From: an uncultured Nitrosopumilaceae archaeon
GTDB taxonomy: Archaea; Thermoproteota; Nitrososphaeria; Nitrososphaerales; Nitrosopumilaceae
Assembly (NCBI GenBank): GCA_937875805.1
Contig: CALFHG010000294.1
Location: 1-9,666, forward strand
Length of the DNA: 9,666 nucleotides
Direction of reading: 5' to 3'
A model generated the notes under the pieces. It ran no database searches. It had not been told where the DNA came from and saw only the letters and a list, made by a program, of their open reading frames with translations. Positions 5,402 through 9,666 of this stretch are shown piece by piece. Position 1 is the first letter of the stretch, and each line of letters starts with the position of its first letter. Both the position numbers and the translations under genes were made by a program.

Positions 5402-6739
5402 ATGAAAGGGGATGCCTATCTCAAATGTATTGATCCAAAATGTGGATTAGAATACCCAATTGAGAATACAAATGTTCAATGTGAACAAGGTCACTTGTTA
5501 GATGTAAAATATAAAAATAAACCCCCATCCTCACTCAAAGAAGTTTTTTACAAAAGACGAGATTCGGGATGGAGTATATTTGATGAAAGTGGAGTTTGGA
5601 GATTCAGAGAACTACTAAATTTTTGTCAAATAGATACTGAGAATCTAGAGGAATGTTCAAAAAATCTAGTCTCACTTGATGGTGCAGAAGGAAGACAGTC
5701 TAAACCGTACAGAATGTCAAAAGCTGCAGAATTTATCGAAATTTCAAATAATAATTTGTGGTTGCAACCTGAAGGATACAACCCAAGTGGTTCATTCAAA
5801 GATAATGGAATGGCAACTGCTGTAACTCATGCAAAAATGGTAGGTGCAAAGAAAATTGTTTGTGCATCAACTGGAAATACATCTGCAGCAGCAGGAATGT
5901 TTGCAGCAAACGAGGGGATTAACTGTGATGTGTACATCCCAGCTGGTCAAATTGCTCCGGGCAAACTTAGTCAAGCATATCAATATGGAGCACAGATTGT
6001 AGAAGTAGATGGTAACTTTGATGATGCATTAAAACAATCATTAGATGATGCACAAAATCATGATGGATATACAGTAAATTCTATAAATCCTTTTAGAATT
6101 GAGGGACAAAAAACAATTCCATTCAGAGCTTTAGAATATTTGCATTGGGAATCCCCTGATTGGATTGTTTATCCTGGTGGAGCATTAGGTAATACTTCTA
6201 GCTGTGGTAAAGCACTAATGGAATTGTATGAATGGGGATGGATTGAAAAAATTCCAAGAATTGCTGTAATTAATTCTGAAGGTGCAAGTACATTATCTGA
6301 TTTGTATAATGGTAAATTTGAAAATGAAAAGTTACGATGGAATAAAGGTGATCCAAACACAGAACTAATTTCAAGATATTATGATCATTTAGATAAAGAA
6401 GGATTAAAACCAAAAACAAAAGCTACTGCAATTCAAATTGGTAGACCTGCAAATATTTTGAAAGGATTACGTGCATTAGAATTTACAAATGGAGTGGTAA
6501 CAACAGTAACTGATTCTGAAATGCTAGATGGTATGTCAGTTGTCGGACTAAATGGTTTTGACTGTGAAATGGCATCTGGGGCAACTGTAGTAGGGATTAA
6601 AAAATTAGTTAGTGAGGGAACAATAAAAAAAGACGATGTCGTTGTAGGAATTCTTACAGGTAGACAAAAAGACGCCATGATACCAGTAGACTATCACAGA
6701 AACCCTGAGAATAAATTTGCAATTCCACCTAGAAATTAG
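5402..6739 (+). CDS. thrC: Threonine synthase (PLP-dependent)
   Basis: Converts O-phosphohomoserine to threonine and phosphate in the cytosol, the last step of threonine synthesis. The 445-residue product has an N-terminal zinc-ribbon-like segment with Cys9, Cys14 and Cys27. The PLP lysine is Lys133 in EGYNPSGSFKDNGM. Other family elements are the ASTGNTSAAAG loop (155-165) and the glycine-rich phosphate loop PGGALGNTSS (258-267). This matches archaeal and bacterial threonine synthases of the 'SFKDRGM' type. The cysteine synthase family shares the fold, but the NPSGSFKDNGM and GNTSAAAG context and the N-terminal ribbon favour ThrC. A TTTAAATTA box is 22-30 bases before the ATG, so transcription looks leaderless; the gene is divergent from the 124-residue gene and appears monocistronic. 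Confidence 0.93.
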   Translation: MKGDAYLKCIDPKCGLEYPIENTNVQCEQGHLLDVKYKNKPPSSLKEVFYKRRDSGWSIFDESGVWRFRELLNFCQIDTENLEECSKNLVSLDGAEGRQSKPYRMSKAAEFIEISNNNLWLQPEGYNPSGSFKDNGMATAVTHAKMVGAKKIVCASTGNTSAAAGMFAANEGINCDVYIPAGQIAPGKLSQAYQYGAQIVEVDGNFDDALKQSLDDAQNHDGYTVNSINPFRIEGQKTIPFRALEYLHWESPDWIVYPGGALGNTSSCGKALMELYEWGWIEKIPRIAVINSEGASTLSDLYNGKFENEKLRWNKGDPNTELISRYYDHLDKEGLKPKTKATAIQIGRPANILKGLRALEFTNGVVTTVTDSEMLDGMSVVGLNGFDCEMASGATVVGIKKLVSEGTIKKDDVVVGILTGRQKDAMIPVDYHRNPENKFAIPPRN

Positions 6740-6851
6740 CCTTAATTAGGCTCAGAGTAGGTTCATCTTTAACTTTAAATCCATGCTTTACAAAAAAAAT
6801 ACAACCAAAAGATGGTGCTAAAAAACTAAATGTGTATTTGTTATAATTATT
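6729..6851 (-). pseudogene. Possible relic coding fragment (about 40 codons, no start)
   Basis: Opposite the end of thrC and the following spacer, one minus-strand frame is open for 40 codons to a TAG at 6729-6731, with no ATG. Its last part reads FVKHGFKVKDEPTLSLIKAN, which vaguely resembles the 'GFK' C-terminal region of GNAT acetyltransferases and could be the remains of a gene that once ended convergently with thrC. The evidence is only an open frame with protein-like composition; chance is a real alternative in AT-rich DNA. Confidence 0.2.
6841..6849 (+). promoter_or_regulatory. TATA box, CNNM-type gene
   Basis: TTATAATTA is 28-36 bases before the ATG at 6877, implying a leader of only a few bases. 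Confidence 0.45.
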
Positions 6852-6876
6852 CTAAAAATCCTTCTGCGAGAATATC

Positions 6877-8130
6877 ATGGTAGAATTGTGGATTGAGATT
6901 GCAGTATTGGGTGTACTCATTGGGTTTTCTGGATTTTTCAGTGGATTAGAAGTAGCTCTAGTTGGTACAAGAAATTCCAAAGTAAATCAATTAAGAAAAC
7001 AAAAAGTAAAAGGATCAGAGGCCCTCTTCAAACTAAAACAGAACCCAAGTTGGATGATGTCAAGTGTAAATCTTGGCAATAACCTGGTAAATGTTGGTGC
7101 ATCTGCACTTGCAACGAGTTTATCAATTAGATTATTTGGAAATGATGGTTTAGGGATTGCAGTTGGAATAATGACATTTTTGATATTAGTTTTTGGTGAA
7201 ATTACTCCAAAAACATATTGTAATGCAAACGCTACAAAAGTTGCATTACGATTTGCACGTGTGTTACTTGTGTTTAGTTATGGATTATGGCCAATAGTGA
7301 AATTATTTGAAATCATTACAAAAAGTATGGTGAAATTAACTGGCAGTAGTGACACTTCACCTCTAATCACAGAAGAGGAGATTAAAGGAATTGTAGAACA
7401 AGGTTTAGCTGATAAAGCATTAGAAAAAGATGAAAGTGATCTAGTTCATGGTGCATTAGAGTTTGATGATACAGTAATTCGAACTGTAATGACTCCAAGA
7501 ACTAAAATGTTCACCCTCCCTGCAAAAATGCTATTGTTTGAAGCATTGCCCTTGATTAATCAAAATGTTCATTCAAGAATACCAATTTTTGGAGAGACAA
7601 ATGACGATATTGTTGGATTTATTCACGTTAAAGATATTCTCAATGAATTAGAATCAGAGAATAAAATGAAAACATTAAAGCAAATTTCAAGAGACCCCGT
7701 ATTTGTATCTCAAGAAAAAACAGTGAGTTCATTACTAAAAGAAATGAAAGGTAGGAAAACCCATCTTGCCATAGTAATTGATGAACATAGTGGTGTTGAA
7801 GGGCTAGTCACATTAGAGGATCTAATTGAGGAGATAATTGGAGATATTGAAGATGAGACCGATGCCCCCGCCAAATTAGATCATTATGTGATTGATAAAT
7901 ATACAATTGAAACTAATGGAGATATTGAAATTGGAAAAATTAATAGTATTTTTAAATCAGATTTACCTGAAGGCGATGATTACAGCACATTAAACGGCTT
8001 ACTTCATGAGCGATTACAAGACATTCCACAAGAGGGAGATAAATTAGAAATTGAGGATATACGAATAGTAGTTGAAAAAGTAATAAAAAATATTCCAGAA
8101 AAAATAAGAATAGAGAAAATTAGAAAATAA
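6877..8130 (+). CDS. CNNM/CorC-type membrane protein (DUF21, CBS pair, CorC_HlyC domain)
   Basis: A 417-residue integral membrane protein of the CNNM/CorC (formerly 'hemolysin-related') family, linked to Mg2+ or other divalent-cation homeostasis. The N terminus is a DUF21 transmembrane domain: a first membrane helix around residues 6-27 leading into SGFFSGLEVAL (18-28), further hydrophobic stretches near 71-87, 91-108 and 128-145, and the conserved FGEITPKTYC (106-115). An acidic linker precedes a CBS domain pair (about 200-260 and 270-325), where VMTPRTKMF, HVKDIL and HLAIVIDEHSGVEGLVTLED are typical and CBS pairs often sense adenine nucleotides. A CorC_HlyC domain closes the protein (about 335-410). 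Length and domain order are complete. A TTATAATTA box at 6841-6849 suggests a transcription start only a few bases before the ATG. It converges on the GAPDH gene with two bases between stops. Confidence 0.92.
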   Translation: MVELWIEIAVLGVLIGFSGFFSGLEVALVGTRNSKVNQLRKQKVKGSEALFKLKQNPSWMMSSVNLGNNLVNVGASALATSLSIRLFGNDGLGIAVGIMTFLILVFGEITPKTYCNANATKVALRFARVLLVFSYGLWPIVKLFEIITKSMVKLTGSSDTSPLITEEEIKGIVEQGLADKALEKDESDLVHGALEFDDTVIRTVMTPRTKMFTLPAKMLLFEALPLINQNVHSRIPIFGETNDDIVGFIHVKDILNELESENKMKTLKQISRDPVFVSQEKTVSSLLKEMKGRKTHLAIVIDEHSGVEGLVTLEDLIEEIIGDIEDETDAPAKLDHYVIDKYTIETNGDIEIGKINSIFKSDLPEGDDYSTLNGLLHERLQDIPQEGDKLEIEDIRIVVEKVIKNIPEKIRIEKIRK

Positions 8131-8139
8131 TATTATTTT
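8124..8139. terminator. Perfect 16-base palindrome at CNNM/GAPDH ends, possible bidirectional terminator
   Basis: AAAATAATATTATTTT is a perfect palindrome that contains the stop codons of both convergent genes, with TTTTT following on the plus strand and a T-run on the minus strand. Confidence 0.4.
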
Positions 8140-9182
8140 TTAGCAAAGTGTTCTTGTAACTTTTGTTTCTTTTCTGCCATGTGAAATATTGATTCAGTGT
8201 GAGCAAATGCTTCTTTGTATGATTTTTCAAACAACATTGCTTGCATTAACATATGGTTTTCAGGAATAACAATTCCTGTTTGATCATCAGAATACATCAT
8301 TTGTACAGTGTCCCCAATTGATACAGTCATGTTTGCGTGAATGTGAATCATGTTTGTATCAGTAAAATTAAAACCCATATTTTGAGCATAATCCCTCACA
8401 TCTTTAGTGCCCTTTGCAGTCCATAAAATAGCAACACCGAATTCATTTGTAAAAATATCATGAATTTCTGATGGTTTTGGTGCAGTATCTTTGAATCTAA
8501 TATCCATAATGTGCAAGTGCATTTGTCTTGTAGGAACTTTGATTGCACGAACATAGAGTGGCGCATCTTTTCCAAAATATAGTTTAACATCATCGCCATG
8601 GTGGGGTTTTTCAGTCATTTCTATGGTATCTGAGAGTTTTTTTTCAGTTTGTTCAATGTCTGCCCATCTTCTCACAAGTGTTACATCAAATCTAACTAAT
8701 TGATCACCGAATTTACCACGTAGTGGTTCTAAAATTTTCCCCATTCCTGTAACATTACAACTACCTTGCATCACGTGTTGTTTACCCAATGCAGAATCAT
8801 AGTTTGCCCTAGAATTAAATAATAAATCAGATACTGCCTCAGTGCCAATTGTAGATTCACCACCCTGATAAATTGCAGGAATATTTTTTGGCTCATACAG
8901 ATTTTTTTTATTTTTGTAACCCTGTCCTTCAGGCACTGCATCAATAACAAAATCAGACTCATCTAATGCTGATTCAATAGAGCCTGAAATTTTATAATTT
9001 GAAAAAAGATCTAATCGTGATTCAGGAACATAAACATCTAGTCCTTTTGATATTGCCTCATTTACTTTATCATCTGGAGAGTATTTTCCAACACCTACAA
9101 CTGCAATTTCAGGATCATCTTTTAGAAATGAAACAATTCTGCTGCCAATGGAGCCATACCCATTAACAAAGACTTTCTTCAT
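8133..9182 (-). CDS. gap2: Type II (archaeal) glyceraldehyde-3-phosphate dehydrogenase
   Basis: Phosphorylating NAD(P)-dependent GAPDH interconverts glyceraldehyde-3-phosphate and 1,3-bisphosphoglycerate; in an autotrophic archaeon it would mainly serve gluconeogenesis (inference). The 349-residue product starts with the nucleotide-binding loop NGYGSIGSRI (7-16). The PEGQGYKNK region (84-92) and AIYQGGE (103-109) are type II-specific. The catalytic Cys is Cys142 in GSCNVTGMGK, and the expected histidine motif is QMHLHIMDI (His222/His224 region). The sequence is of the archaeal type II kind and is unlike bacterial GapA, whose SCTTN motif is absent. A TAAATAAAT box lies 21-29 bases before the ATG on the minus strand. 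The 3' end faces the CNNM gene; the 5' end is divergent from the next gene. Confidence 0.95.
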   Translation of the reverse strand: MKKVFVNGYGSIGSRIVSFLKDDPEIAVVGVGKYSPDDKVNEAISKGLDVYVPESRLDLFSNYKISGSIESALDESDFVIDAVPEGQGYKNKKNLYEPKNIPAIYQGGESTIGTEAVSDLLFNSRANYDSALGKQHVMQGSCNVTGMGKILEPLRGKFGDQLVRFDVTLVRRWADIEQTEKKLSDTIEMTEKPHHGDDVKLYFGKDAPLYVRAIKVPTRQMHLHIMDIRFKDTAPKPSEIHDIFTNEFGVAILWTAKGTKDVRDYAQNMGFNFTDTNMIHIHANMTVSIGDTVQMMYSDDQTGIVIPENHMLMQAMLFEKSYKEAFAHTESIFHMAEKKQKLQEHFAKK

Positions 9183-9202
9183 AAATTAGATGTGTTGAAC
9201 CC

Positions 9203-9211
9203 ATTTATTTA
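9203..9211 (-). promoter_or_regulatory. TATA box, GAPDH
   Basis: TAAATAAAT on the minus strand, 21-29 bases before the ATG at 9182. Confidence 0.5.
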
Positions 9212-9241
9212 GATTCAACTTTTAGATTCTAAACCATACGC

Positions 9242-9250
9242 TTAAGTTCA
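9242..9250 (+). promoter_or_regulatory. TATA-like box, unrecognised gene at the window end
   Basis: TTAAGTTCA is 21-29 bases before the GTG at 9271; it resembles TTTAAGTA elsewhere in the window but is weaker. Confidence 0.35.
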
Positions 9251-9270
9251 AAATTCTTTACAGAAATTTT

Positions 9271-9666
9271 GTGATTACACCTCATAGACGAACAAAAATT
9301 ATTAAAGATTTTTTTGATAAATCTGACGCTAAAAATCTCATAGTTTACAAAGACTTTTCAAAATTTCCAGAAATTACAAAACATATTATCAATAATCGTA
9401 AAGATGAAACTAAAACGTTTCAAGAGTTTAACAATATTTTTCAAGATCCTAAAAAAATGGTTACACTTTCAAGTTTTGTTTCAAAAAAATTCAAGATTGA
9501 TGAGATATCTACTAGTAGATTAATGTCAAATTATTTCATTTTTCATGGTTTGAATTATCTTGAAAATACTACGACAATTCTGAAAGAGTATATCGACCCA
9601 ACTAAAAGAATAGGTAAGAAGAGAATGAGAATAACAGAAAGCATGACATTAAATCAACTAGTGACA
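9271..9666 (+). CDS. Unrecognised protein, N-terminal part (runs off the window)
   Basis: The frame is open for 132 codons from the GTG at 9271 to the window end. I do not recognise the family. The visible product is basic and lysine-rich, with alternating helical and short strand-like segments (IIKDFFDKSDAKNLIVYKDF, later SNYFIFHGLNYLENTTTILK) and the basic cluster KRIGKKRMRI. A role with nucleic acids is possible from composition only. GTG was chosen because there is no ATG between it and the upstream in-frame stop at 9223-9225, and a TTAAGTTCA box lies 21-29 bases before it. The gene is divergent from GAPDH across 88 bases; length and C terminus are unknown. Confidence 0.6.
   Translation, partial: MITPHRRTKIIKDFFDKSDAKNLIVYKDFSKFPEITKHIINNRKDETKTFQEFNNIFQDPKKMVTLSSFVSKKFKIDEISTSRLMSNYFIFHGLNYLENTTTILKEYIDPTKRIGKKRMRITESMTLNQLVT

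Noticed and set aside
6169..6678. Minus-strand open frames inside threonine synthase (6169-6360 and 6433-6678)
   Set aside because: They lie wholly inside a complete thrC; the translations are antisense-like and have no start signals.
6738..6752. Short inverted repeat AGCCT-TAATT-AGGCT at the thrC stop codon
   Set aside because: Only five-base arms and no following T-run; too weak to call a terminator or a regulatory hairpin.
6783..6821. Twelve-codon ATG frame between thrC and the CNNM gene
   Set aside because: Very short, no correctly spaced promoter, and ends at once in AT-rich spacer.
8396..8962. Alternative minus-strand frames inside the GAPDH gene (8396-8599 and 8771-8962)
   Set aside because: Same strand but out of frame with a complete type II GAPDH; no family resemblance.
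1..9666. tRNA, rRNA, CRISPR arrays, insertion sequences and defence gene sets
   Set aside because: No regularly spaced repeats, cloverleaf-like GC-rich segments, transposase or integrase motifs were found by eye; the Hjc-like nuclease alone is not evidence of a defence island.

Overview
The window looks like a piece of a marine ammonia-oxidising archaeon's chromosome (Nitrososphaerota/Thaumarchaeota, Nitrosopumilus-like). This placement is an inference. It rests on strong AT richness with tight gene packing, TATA-type boxes about 20-30 bases before start codons with no leader (leaderless archaeal transcription), an archaeal type II GAPDH, an Hjc-like resolvase, an F420-type luciferase-like oxidoreductase, and a thiolase/DUF35 pair. 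No rRNA, tRNA, CRISPR array, insertion sequence or integrase was seen, and no stretch over 300 bases lacks a gene.

Layout. (1) Bases 1-1968, plus strand: a three-gene run of a luciferase-like F420-type oxidoreductase (5' end outside the window), an SCPx-type thiolase and a DUF35 zinc-ribbon/OB protein. The genes touch or overlap and probably act in one acyl-CoA pathway. (2) Bases 1961-3023, minus strand: a class I methyltransferase whose 3' end overlaps DUF35, and a 65-residue helical protein. (3) Bases 3171-4621, plus strand: an Hjc-like Holliday junction resolvase and two unrecognised small proteins, each with its own promoter. (4) Bases 4691-5297: two cysteine-rich miniproteins of 38 and 35 residues face each other tail to tail. 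They share a metal-ligand-like spacing pattern, and the second overlaps by ATGA the end of a 124-residue helical protein. (5) Bases 5402-6739: threonine synthase. (6) Bases 6877-8130: a CNNM/CorC-type membrane protein with CBS domains. (7) Bases 8133-9182, minus strand: type II glyceraldehyde-3-phosphate dehydrogenase. (8) Bases 9271-9666: the start of an unrecognised gene that leaves the window.

How it fits together. Threonine synthase and GAPDH are housekeeping metabolism, the resolvase is DNA repair, and the CNNM protein is probably ion homeostasis. The most interesting parts are the facing pair of cysteine-rich miniproteins, the oxidoreductase-thiolase-DUF35 operon (which also resembles thiolase-like aldolase/DUF35 systems), and AT-rich palindromes that contain both stop codons at two convergent gene ends. 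The promoter spacing is regular enough to help choose several start codons, including non-ATG ones.
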